A stretch of DNA of 64,000 bases from Actinomyces wuliandei (GTDB taxonomy: Bacteria > Actinomycetota > Actinomycetes > Actinomycetales > Actinomycetaceae): positions 868,001 through 932,000 of the forward strand of contig NZ_CP025227.1 in the NCBI RefSeq assembly GCF_004010955.1. Reading direction: 5' to 3'. How positions within the stretch are numbered: position 1 is the stretch's first letter; each line of letters opens with the position of its first letter. The notes beneath the pieces were generated by a model. The model saw only the letters and a program-made list of their open reading frames with translations. It searched no databases and was not told where the DNA came from. Position numbers and translations under genes: made by a program. Of the stretch, positions 57,020 to 64,000 are shown piece after piece.

Positions 57020-57766
57020 CTACCGGGGTGCCTGCCCACCGGGCGCAGGAGCGAGGAGCTCCAGCAGCGGGGCGTAGTGCCGGGCCGTCGCCTCACGGTA
57101 GGCTGCCACGTCACCGCTGCGGGCGGCCTCCAGTATCTGCGTGTGCGCCTGGGCCACGCTGACCACGTCGCTGGGGGAGGGGGCTCCCAGGAGAGGTGCG
57201 GCCATCGTGTGGGCCGCCCACAACGCCTCACCCAGGTGCCGGAACAGCTGGTTGGCCAGCGGCTCCAGCAACCTGACGTGGAAGTGACGGTCCTGCTCGG
57301 TGAAGGGCTGTCCTTGCTGTGCCAGGGTGCTGATCATCCTGGCGGTCTCGTCAAGGTCCTCGTCCGCTCTTCCCTGCCAGGCCTCCACCACGAGCCCGGC
57401 AACAGCCTGGTCCAGCGTCGAGCGCACCTGGATCAGGTCCAGCAGAGTCCTGTAGTCACCCTGCGGGGTGAGCCGGCTGCGAAAGACGAGTGACTCGACC
57501 ACGGGACGGGCGGAGGCGCGTCCCACGAACATTCCGTGGCCGTGCCGTACCTCCACGATGTCCAGGGCGACCAAGGTGCGTACCGCCTCACGGACTGAGG
57601 ACCGGGAGACCCCTAGGTCTGCGCACAGGCGGGACTCGGTGGGCAGGGGGTCTCCCGGCCGAAGGTTCTCCCGCAGGATGTACTCCTTGATCTCTGTCAT
57701 GGCGGCTGACGACTGGGTCGTGGGGCTCAGCGTCAGGTCAGCCAGTACTCCCAGTGGTGTCTGCAT
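57020..57766 (-). CDS. GntR-family transcriptional regulator (FadR/FCD type)
   Basis: A 248-residue regulator. The N-terminal winged HTH has EIKEYILRENLRPGDPLPTESRLCADLGVSRSSVREAVRTLVAL and VRHGHGMFV. The all-helical C-terminal FCD domain (about 100-235) carries the Asp/His metal-ligand pattern near DRHFHVRLLE and AQAHTQILEA. Effector and targets are unknown. ATG 57766 follows AAAGGAC; the frame is open to 57871. No metabolic gene adjoins it, so it probably acts at a distance or on the 57767-58292 region. Confidence 0.9.
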   Translation of the reverse strand: MQTPLGVLADLTLSPTTQSSAAMTEIKEYILRENLRPGDPLPTESRLCADLGVSRSSVREAVRTLVALDIVEVRHGHGMFVGRASARPVVESLVFRSRLTPQGDYRTLLDLIQVRSTLDQAVAGLVVEAWQGRADEDLDETARMISTLAQQGQPFTEQDRHFHVRLLEPLANQLFRHLGEALWAAHTMAAPLLGAPSPSDVVSVAQAHTQILEAARSGDVAAYREATARHYAPLLELLAPAPGGQAPR

Positions 57767-58292
57767 GGCGTCCACGTCCTTTGCTGTCCGTCGCTTCGTG
57801 CGGTCGTGTGCTGGCAACCGCGGTCCCGAGCCTGTGACAGAGGTGTTACCAGAGGCCCGAGACAAGTGCAACGCCAGGCGCCGTGGTGCCGGGATCGGCA
57901 GGCGGGTCGGGGGAAGGCGTGGTGGAGGCGTGGGAGACGTGGTCGTCGGGAGCCTCAGGAGGACCTGGCGGCACTGTTCTGGTCACTGTTCTGGTCACTG
58001 TCCTGGTCACTGTCTCGGTCACTGTCCCGGTGCTGCCCTGCGTGCCCGTTCCGTAGTGCTCTCGTGGCCCGGTACTGAGTGGGCCGCCCAGGTGGAGCTA
58101 AGAAGAAAACGGCGTTATTCCAAGGATTGGTCCACGTGGGGCTTGTGTGACAGTTGTGATTGAGAACGGTGAATTGTTACTCAGCTCCCGGCGCGACACC
58201 CGCTCTGTACCTGACAAAACTGAGGTTCTATGCGTAGCGTAGCCAGCAGCGGCACCACATACGGGTGCCCACCCACGATCGAGAGGGAAGAG
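57767..58292. other. Regulatory region between divergent gntR and hup
   Basis: No credible gene. It holds the five-copy 12-bp repeat and, from about 58085 to 58250, an A/T-richer stretch that should contain the hup promoter. Open frames over the repeat are not supported: none has a good start. Confidence 0.55.
57972..58031. repeat. Five tandem 12-bp repeats (CACTGTTCTGGT-type)
   Basis: Copies at 57972, 57984, 57996, 58008 and 58020: CACTGTTCTGGT twice, then CACTGTCCTGGT, CACTGTCTCGGT and CACTGTCCCGGT. They lie about 205 bp upstream of gntR and 260 bp upstream of hup. The decreasing identity toward hup suggests an old expansion. Confidence 0.9.
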
Positions 58293-58574
58293 ATGTCCGT
58301 CAACCGCACTGAGCTCATTGCCGCCATCGCCGAGAAGGCTGGCCTGACCAAGACTGATGCTGACGCGTTTCTGGCAGCGTTCCAGGACGTCCTGGTTGAG
58401 AACGTCGCCAGGGGCGAGTCCGTCAAGATCACGGGTCTCATGGGTGTGGAGCGTGTCGAGCGTGCTGCACGCACCGGTCGCAACCCCCGCACTGGCGAGG
58501 AGATCCAGATTCCCGCTGGCTACGGCGTCAAGGTTACCGTCGGCTCCTCCCTGAAGAAGGCAGTCTCTCAGTGA
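58293..58574 (+). CDS. hup: DNA-binding protein HU
   Basis: A 93-residue nucleoid protein. It has NRTELIAAIAEKAGLTKTDADAFL, KITGLMGVERVERAARTGRNP and GEEIQIPAGYGVKVTVGSSLKKAV. The DNA-binding arm motif RNPRTGEEI is present and no Lys-rich tail follows, so it is the short HU form. AGAGGGAAGAG precedes ATG 58293. Confidence 0.96.
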   Translation: MSVNRTELIAAIAEKAGLTKTDADAFLAAFQDVLVENVARGESVKITGLMGVERVERAARTGRNPRTGEEIQIPAGYGVKVTVGSSLKKAVSQ

Positions 58575-58736
58575 CCTGCGGGGCGCAGACCCAGTGAGGA
58601 TCCGTGAGTGCCCCGGGCAGGACATGTGGACCAGCGTCCTGCCCGGGGCCTGCTGCTGCCGAGGTCGTCCCTGAGTCCGAGGCGCATCGTCCTGGCGGCG
58701 GAGGTGCGTCCTGCCTGCCCCGAGTAACCTGAAGGA

Positions 58737-59658
58737 ATGAGATCTTCTACGCCTCCGCCGGGGAGGCTCCAGCCTTGTCTGGCACACCGCCCCACCTCCG
58801 GGTCCACCCGCCGCGCGAGCGCCCCCGCCGCCTCGCTGGACTCCTTCCTGTCCCCCCCCGCTCCCGGACGACGCCGATGGCAGGCAGGGTGCCCGGCGCC
58901 AGGTCGCGCTGCAGGCGGAGGGGCTGGTCAAGGCCTTTGGCTCCAAGGTCGCCGTGGACCACCTTGACCTGGAGGTCCCGGTTGGCAGCTTCTACGGTAT
59001 TGTCGGTCCCAACGGGGCGGGAAAGACCACCATGCTGTCCATGGCTACAGGGCTGCTGCGTCCTGACGCCGGGCGTGTACACGTCCACGACGTGGATGTC
59101 TGGGCGGACCTGCCCGCTGCCAAGGCCCACCTTGGCGTCCTGCCAGACGGCCTGCGTACCTTCGACCGGCTCAACGGGCTGGAGCTGGTGACCTACTCAG
59201 GGCTGCTGCGCGGTCTGGACCGCGACGTCGTCGTGCCTCGCGCGACCGAGCTCATCCAGGTGCTGGGACTGTGGGAGGCGGGAACCACCATGGTGGCGGA
59301 CTACTCCGCCGGCATGCGCAAGAAGGTCCACCTCGCCTGTGCCATGGTCCACTCGCCCTCGATCCTGGTCCTCGACGAGCCCTTCGAGGCGGTTGACCCG
59401 ATCTCCGCCCAGACGATCCAGACCATCCTGCGCAGCTTTGCCGAGGCGGGCGGGACCGTGGTGGTCTCCAGCCACGTCATGGCCACCGTCGAGCGCCTGT
59501 GCGACCACGTGGCCATTATCAACGCGGGGCGTGTGGCTGCGGCTGGCACCACCGAGGAGGTCGCGGCCGGGGGCACCCTGGAGGAGCGCTTCACCCAGCT
59601 TGTCGGTGCCGAGGTGCGCACGGAGGGACTGTCATGGTTGCAACCCTCGTCAAGATGA
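58737..59658 (+). CDS. ABC transporter ATP-binding protein, frame broken at a C8 tract
   Basis: ABC ATPase partner of the next gene. The core has GPNGAGKTT (Walker A), a Q-loop region, YSAGMRKKVHLACAM (signature), ILVLDEPFEAVDP (Walker B) and SSHVMA. The conserved first strand (ALQAEGLVKAFGSKVAV) lies before the first in-frame GTG (58954). In that frame there is no ATG or GTG back to a stop at 58738-58740. An ATG at 58737 with GAAGGA upstream reads in another frame. The two frames join if the C8 run at 58852-58859 is read as C7. So the listed CDS needs a +1 frameshift, a phase change, or a sequence correction. The visible frame 58954-59658 alone lacks strand 1. Confidence 0.8.
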
Positions 59659-61355
59659 GGTGGCTCCTGACCCTGAACGCCCTGCGCGGCAGCACCTGGG
59701 CACTGGTCGGAACCGTGGTCGGGGGAGCCACGGCCCTGGGCGGGCTGGGTGTCCTCACGGTCGGAGCGCTCGCTCTGGGGAGGGTCGGTGACCCCCAGAC
59801 CGTGTCCGTCGTTCTCGGGTCACTGGGGGCACTCCTGGTCCTGGGCTGGATCCTCCTGCCGCTCCTGGCCACAGGCCTTGACTCCTCACTCGACCCGCGC
59901 GCCGTTGCCGCGTGGGCCGCACCCTCCCGAAGGCTGGCGCAGGGGCTGCTTGTCGCCGGCGCCTGCGGGGCCTCCGGGGCCGCCACGGCTGTGGTGTGCC
60001 TGCTGCCGACCCTGACCTGGCTGGTGTCCGGCCAGCTTCTGGCGGCGGTGCTGGCCCTGGTGTGCGCACCGGCGGCCCTGGCCACCTGTGTGGTCGTCTC
60101 ACGGGTGGTGGTCGTGTGGATAGGGATTTCCGGCTCCCGGCGCGGTCAGGAGCGGGTGGCCCTGGCTGCCACGGTGGTGTACTTCGTGGCCTGCCTGGTC
60201 CCCGCTGTCCTGGGCAGGTTCCTCAGCACCTCGGAGGGGGTCGAGGTCGGCCTGCGCACGGCCGGACAGGTCGTCTCACTGTCACCGCTGGGCTGGGCCT
60301 TTGCCGCGCCCGGGCTCGCTGCCACGGGAGCGCCACTGGTCGGTGCGGCCCTGACGCTGGGGGCGTGGCTGGTTCCGGTGCTGCTGCTGCGTCCCTGGGA
60401 GCGCGTCGTCACCCGGGTCATGACCACGCCCGGCCGCGGGTCGGGCAGGTCGCGTACCTACGGGGCACCCACCTCGCAGGAGCCCGGGTCCTTCGGGGCG
60501 GGTGCCCTCGACGTCCTGCCGTGGTCACGCAGGCTGGGCCGTCTCCTGCCCGGGCCGGCCTGCGCCGTCGCCGCCCGCAGCATGCGCTACTGGAGGACTG
60601 ACCCCCGCTACCTGGTCATGGCTGTCTCAGCCGTGATGCTGCCAGTGTTCTTTGTGGTCGGCGCGGCCACAGGGTCGGCTCAGGCCTTGTCCGAGGTCGA
60701 CGGTGTCGGCGTCAGTCTCGCTGCCGGGCAGGCCCCCGGCCTGTTCCTCATGGCGGCTCCCGCGCTGGCGCTGATGGTGGGGTGGTCGGTCCACAACGAC
60801 CTGGGTGGGGACTCCACAGCGCTGTGGAGCAACCTCAGCGCGGGTCTGCCCGGCAGGCAGGACCTTCTGGGCAGGGCTGTCGGTGCCCTGCCCTGGCAGG
60901 CGCCGGTCGTCCTTGCTGCTGCGGTCGGGCTGTGCTGGTGGACCGGCCGCTGGGACGCGGTCGCCTCCCTGGTGGGAGCCTGCGTGGCGCTGCACGGGTG
61001 CTCCCTGGGGTGGTCCTGCCTGGCCAGCGTCCTCATGCCCTACGAGACGAATGCCCCGGGCGAGAGCCCTCTGGTGTCACGTACCTCGGGGACTGTCGTC
61101 GTCGCGGCGCTGGTCCACACGCTCGGGATGCTCGTCATCCTCCTCGCCGCAGCTCCTGTGCTCGGGGCGGCCTTGGGGGCGGTCCTGTCCGGTGCCTCCC
61201 CGTGGTGGGGCTGGGTGGTCCTGGTGGTAGGAGCCTTGTGGGGTGCAGGCGCCGTCGTGGTGGGAACGACCCTGGGCGGGCGCTGGCTTGACCAGCGCGG
61301 GCCTGAGATCCTGGCGACGATCCGCTCCTGGCCCCGGCACGCCCAGGAGACGTGA
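59634..61355 (+). CDS. ABC transporter permease, about 12 TM
   Basis: A 573-residue highly hydrophobic protein with around 12 predicted TM helices in two halves. The halves are joined by a polar region near 265-320 that contains CAVAARSMRYWRTDPRYL, a segment typical of exporter permeases paired with DrrA-like ATPases. GGAGGG lies before ATG 59634; the start overlaps the ATPase end by 25 bp in another frame, which suggests translational coupling. Substrate unknown. The ATPase reading frame problem upstream determines whether this transporter is active. Confidence 0.85.
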   Translation: MVATLVKMRWLLTLNALRGSTWALVGTVVGGATALGGLGVLTVGALALGRVGDPQTVSVVLGSLGALLVLGWILLPLLATGLDSSLDPRAVAAWAAPSRRLAQGLLVAGACGASGAATAVVCLLPTLTWLVSGQLLAAVLALVCAPAALATCVVVSRVVVVWIGISGSRRGQERVALAATVVYFVACLVPAVLGRFLSTSEGVEVGLRTAGQVVSLSPLGWAFAAPGLAATGAPLVGAALTLGAWLVPVLLLRPWERVVTRVMTTPGRGSGRSRTYGAPTSQEPGSFGAGALDVLPWSRRLGRLLPGPACAVAARSMRYWRTDPRYLVMAVSAVMLPVFFVVGAATGSAQALSEVDGVGVSLAAGQAPGLFLMAAPALALMVGWSVHNDLGGDSTALWSNLSAGLPGRQDLLGRAVGALPWQAPVVLAAAVGLCWWTGRWDAVASLVGACVALHGCSLGWSCLASVLMPYETNAPGESPLVSRTSGTVVVAALVHTLGMLVILLAAAPVLGAALGAVLSGASPWWGWVVLVVGALWGAGAVVVGTTLGGRWLDQRGPEILATIRSWPRHAQET

Positions 61356-61383
61356 GCGGCGCGGCGACATCTGCCGGGGCTGC

Positions 61384-61430
61384 CTGACCTGAGGAGCCTG
61401 CGGAGTACAGTGACGTGTCGTGACTGTCAC
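61384..61430 (+). promoter_or_regulatory. nagB promoter with inverted repeat
   Basis: CTGACC (61384-61389) and TACAGT (61406-61411) are spaced by 16 bp. An inverted repeat GTGAC (61410-61414) / GTCAC (61426-61430) overlaps the end of the -10 and the likely start site. It does not match a DasR site. Confidence 0.4.
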
Positions 61431-61492
61431 GCCGCCGGAGCAGGCGCGCCGGTCCCGGCCAGGTCCCATCCGACAACCAGACCTCCCAGACT

Positions 61493-61534
61493 CTCAGAAC
61501 AGACACCTCAGAACAGACACCTCAGAGAGGACAC
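61493..61534 (+). repeat. Three tandem 14-bp repeats in the nagB leader
   Basis: CTCAGAACAGACAC at 61493-61506 and 61507-61520 and a diverged third copy CTCAGAGAGGACAC at 61521-61534. The third copy carries the nagB Shine-Dalgarno AGAGAGG, so the SD seems to have arisen from a repeat unit. Confidence 0.8.
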
Positions 61535-61538
61535 CACC

Positions 61539-62276
61539 GTGGAGCTTGTCATCCTGGACACCGCCGAGGCCATCGCCGAGCGAGCCGCGGACAAGATCGA
61601 GGCCCTGCTGACCACCAAGCCGGACGCCGTCCTGGGGACCGCGACAGGCTCCAGCCCGCTGCCGCTCTACGACGAGCTGACCCGGCGCTGCGCCGCAGGC
61701 CGCATCAGCTTTGCGCAGGTCACCGGCTTTATGCTGGACGAGTACGTCGGGCTGCCAGCAGGCCACCCGGAGCGCTACGCCACCTTCATGGAGGTCAACC
61801 TGCGCTCCCGCGTGGACATGCGCCCGGGCTCGCTCCACGGCCCTGACGCCCTGGCTGAGGACCTCCAGGCGGCCTGTGCGCGCTACGAGGAGGACATGGC
61901 GGCGGCCGGCTACTGCGACCTGCAGATCCTGGGGATCGGCTCTGACGGACACATCGGCTTCAACGAGCCGGGTGGCCCCCTGGACTCCCGCACCCACGTG
62001 GACGTGCTGACCGAGCAGACCCGCCGTGACAACGCCCGCTTCTTCGGCGGGGACGTCGACGCCGTGCCCACCCACTGCATCACTCAGGGCCTGGCCACCA
62101 TCATGGAGGCGCGCTCGCTGGTACTCATTGCCACCGGCGAGGGCAAGGCCGAGGCTGTCGCCCAGCTCGTCGAGGGGGAGGTCAGCGTCGACTGGCCCGC
62201 CACGGTGATGCAGCGTCACGACGACGCCCTGGTCCTGGTGGACCCTGCGGCTGCCAGCCTCCTGAGGAGCCGCTAG
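61539..62276 (+). CDS. nagB: Glucosamine-6-phosphate deaminase
   Basis: Converts glucosamine-6-phosphate to fructose-6-phosphate and ammonia in amino-sugar catabolism. A 245-residue protein with GTATGSSPLPLYDEL, FMLDEYVGLP (general base region) and GIGSDGHIGFNEPGGPLDSRTH. GTG 61539 follows AGAGAGG by 8 nt and gives the family N-terminus VELVILDTAEAIAERAADKI. No other nag gene is adjacent. Confidence 0.95.
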   Translation: MELVILDTAEAIAERAADKIEALLTTKPDAVLGTATGSSPLPLYDELTRRCAAGRISFAQVTGFMLDEYVGLPAGHPERYATFMEVNLRSRVDMRPGSLHGPDALAEDLQAACARYEEDMAAAGYCDLQILGIGSDGHIGFNEPGGPLDSRTHVDVLTEQTRRDNARFFGGDVDAVPTHCITQGLATIMEARSLVLIATGEGKAEAVAQLVEGEVSVDWPATVMQRHDDALVLVDPAAASLLRSR

Positions 62277-62461
62277 GCCTCAGCCCCTGGCGCCCGCCAG
62301 GACAGGAGCCGCAGCCGGCCGTTGGGGTCAGTGAGGCGGAGCCTCAGTCCCTGGTGCCGGGGCAGAGGGCTGGCCAGGTGCGGTAGCGGGAGGGGCAGGG
62401 AGAGTTGCAACACAACGGCGTCGCGCCCGGGGCGGTCCGGGACCGGCCTAGACTGTGGCCC

Positions 62462-62863
62462 ATGAGTGAGCTCCTGGTCAGCCCTTCTGCTGCCGCCCGC
62501 ACCAGTGCGGACCCTGCGGGTCCTGGTGCGCCGTCCGACCCTGCCGGTGAGCCTGTGCAGGGCGCAGGCACGGCGGTGCTGGAACGCGAGGAGCTCCAGT
62601 CCACTGATGACGGTGACGCGGACCGGTTCGCCCACTACGTCCGTAAGGACAAGGTCGCGGCGGCTGCGGTCACGGGGCGGCCGGTCGTCGCCCTGTGCGG
62701 CAAGGTGTGGACGCCCGGGCGTGACCCGTCGAACTATCCTGTGTGCCCGACCTGCAAGGCCATCTACGAGCAGATGCGTGACGGCAGCGACGCCGACGGG
62801 GGCACCGGTGGGGGCAAGGGGCCGCGGCGGCCAAGGTTCCCCTTTGGGCGAGGTGGTCAGTGA
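62462..62863 (+). CDS. DUF3039 family protein
   Basis: A 133-residue protein of unknown function found widely in actinobacteria. The conserved core is LEREELQSTDDGDADRFAHY, VTGRPVVALCGKVWTPGRDP and PVCPTCKAIYE; the three cysteines could bind metal. It has a variable Ala/Pro N-terminus and a basic Gly-rich tail. TAGACT (62449-62454) lies 7 nt before ATG 62462 with no SD, a leaderless layout. The stop overlaps the helicase start (GTGA), so the two are coupled; DUF3039-helicase adjacency suggests a nucleic-acid role (inference). Confidence 0.85.
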   Translation: MSELLVSPSAAARTSADPAGPGAPSDPAGEPVQGAGTAVLEREELQSTDDGDADRFAHYVRKDKVAAAAVTGRPVVALCGKVWTPGRDPSNYPVCPTCKAIYEQMRDGSDADGGTGGGKGPRRPRFPFGRGGQ

Positions 62864-64000
62864 CCCCCGCCCCGCGCGGTCACAGCTCCCACCACGTCCC
62901 CGCACGGGCATCGACCTCCGCTGCCCAGAACCTGTCTCCGGCCTACCCGCGCCGTGCTGCGTGGGGGACCGCCGGGTCCCTGCGTGCGTGGCAGGCTGCG
63001 GCGCTGGACCGCTACATGAGCGCCATGCCCCAGGACTTCCTAGCTGTGGCTACCCCCGGTGCCGGCAAGACGACCTTCGCCCTGCGCATCGCCACAGAGC
63101 TCCTCAGCACCGGGGACGTCCACAAGATCACGGTGGTCTGCCCCACCGAGCACCTCAAGCTCCAGTGGGCCGAGGCCGCTGCCCGGGTCGGGATCCGCAT
63201 CGACCCCTCCTACTCCAACTCACAGGGAGCGCTGGGGGCGCACTTTGACGGTGTCGCCCTGACCTACGCCCAGGTCGCGGCCAACGCCAACCTGCACCGT
63301 GCCCGGACCGACCGCTCCCGGACCCTGGTCGTCCTCGACGAGATCCACCACGGCGGTGACGCGCTGAGCTGGGGGGACGCGATCCGGGAGGCCTTTAGCC
63401 CGGCTAGACGCCGCCTGGCCCTGACGGGGACCCCGTTCCGCTCCGACACGGCCCCCATCCCCTTCGTGCGCTACGTGCAGGACGCCGAGGGCGCCATGCG
63501 CTCTCAGGCGGACTACTCCTACGGGTACGCCGAGGCACTGCGTGACGGGGTGGTACGCCCCGTGATGTTCATGTCCTACTCCGGTGAGATGAGGTGGCGG
63601 ACCAAGGCCGGGGACGAGGTCGCGGCCCGCCTGGGGGAGCCGCTGACCAAGGACATGGAGTCCCAGGCCTGGCGTACTGCCCTGGACCCGGCCGGTGAGT
63701 GGGTTCCCGCCGTCCTTGCTGCTGCCGATCAGCGGCTGAGCGAGGTGCGCCGCCAGGTGCCTGACGCAGGCGGGCTGGTCATCGCCTCGGACCAGGCCTC
63801 CGCGCGTGCCTACGCCAGGCAGCTGCGGGCTGTCACTGGGGAGGCGCCCACCGTCGTGCTGTCAGACGACAACGGTGCATCCAGCCGTATCGAGGCCTTC
63901 TCCGACTCCACCGACCGCTGGATGGTGGCTGTGCGTATGGTTTCTGAGGGCGTGGACGTGCCGCGCCTGGCCGTAGGCGTCTACGCCACCTCCACCTCGA
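62860..64000 (+). CDS. DEAD/DEAH-box (SF2) helicase, C-terminus beyond window
   Basis: 380 residues visible. Walker A ATPGAGKTT, motif Ia-like CPTEHLKLQW, DEIH-type Walker B LVVLDEIHHG, motif III LTGTPF, and the second RecA domain with SEGVDVPRL (motif V). The order is that of type III restriction/UvrB-like SF2 helicases. The start is GTG 62860, overlapping the DUF3039 stop by 4 nt. An N-terminal segment of about 50 residues before the helicase core is low-complexity. Confidence 0.93.
   Translation, partial: MTPAPRGHSSHHVPARASTSAAQNLSPAYPRRAAWGTAGSLRAWQAAALDRYMSAMPQDFLAVATPGAGKTTFALRIATELLSTGDVHKITVVCPTEHLKLQWAEAAARVGIRIDPSYSNSQGALGAHFDGVALTYAQVAANANLHRARTDRSRTLVVLDEIHHGGDALSWGDAIREAFSPARRRLALTGTPFRSDTAPIPFVRYVQDAEGAMRSQADYSYGYAEALRDGVVRPVMFMSYSGEMRWRTKAGDEVAARLGEPLTKDMESQAWRTALDPAGEWVPAVLAAADQRLSEVRRQVPDAGGLVIASDQASARAYARQLRAVTGEAPTVVLSDDNGASSRIEAFSDSTDRWMVAVRMVSEGVDVPRLAVGVYATSTS

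Noticed and set aside
57972..58031. Short direct repeats considered as a CRISPR array
   Set aside because: Units are contiguous 12-mers with no spacers, and no cas gene is in the window.
59499..59633. Longer permease frame starting inside the ATPase gene
   Set aside because: It overlaps the ATPase Walker B-downstream coding sequence; ATG 59634 with GGAGGG starts the hydrophobic protein.
62273..62911. Minus-strand open frame over the DUF3039 gene
   Set aside because: It is antisense to a recognised conserved protein and has no family match.

Overview
The window is high-G+C DNA (most third codon positions are G or C). Its gene content is typical of an Actinomyces-like member of the Actinomycetota: an ACT-domain malic enzyme, an FtsE-FtsX-M23 cassette beside smpB-ssrA, a DUF3039 gene next to a helicase, paired GTPases upstream of ssb, and an rrn operon with no tRNA in the 16S-23S spacer. 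Genus-level placement is an inference. Several genes start directly at the predicted transcription start (TANNNT box 6-8 nt before the start codon), a leaderless layout common in this phylum.

Layout. 1-2.1 kb: a partial FHA/FtsK-SpoIIIE membrane ATPase (minus). 2.2-12.3 kb: ligA, a convergent L,D-transpeptidase, the gatCAB operon and an ACT-domain malic enzyme. 12.3-18.8 kb: one complete rrn operon (16S, 23S, 5S) with a recognisable promoter, leader and spacer elements and a terminator. 19.4-21.0 kb: an AspT/YidE-type transporter (minus). 21.4-27.5 kb: branched-chain amino acid genes ilvB-ilvN-ilvC, leuB and ilvE, with a candidate leader peptide ahead of ilvB.

27.5-42.4 kb is a minus-strand surface-polysaccharide locus. 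It holds an initiating sugar transferase, two consecutive ATP-grasp ligases, two GT4 glycosyltransferases, a CapD/FlaA1-type sugar dehydratase, a Wzz/BY-kinase-like protein whose nucleotide-binding motifs are degraded, a DegT aminotransferase, a Wzy polymerase and a Wzx flippase. This looks like a Wzx/Wzy-dependent pathway. The ATP-grasp pair suggests that the polymer or a precursor carries an amide-linked substituent. A small plus-strand ORF of unknown function sits inside the locus.

42.8-64 kb holds housekeeping and envelope genes: tRNA-His, orn, a membrane Ser/Thr kinase, tRNA-Arg, an ImmA/IrrE-like peptidase, a dynamin-like GTPase pair followed by ssb, a TY-Chap-like protein, ftsE-ftsX-M23 (septal peptidoglycan hydrolysis), smpB and tmRNA, a GntR regulator, HU, a two-gene ABC exporter whose ATPase frame is broken at a C8 tract, nagB, a DUF3039 protein and the start of a DEAD/DEAH helicase.

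The points most worth following are the ATP-grasp pair, the degenerate BY-kinase-like gene, the C8 tract in the ABC ATPase, the ilvB leader peptide, the helically spaced motif copies upstream of rrn, and the set of leaderless starts.
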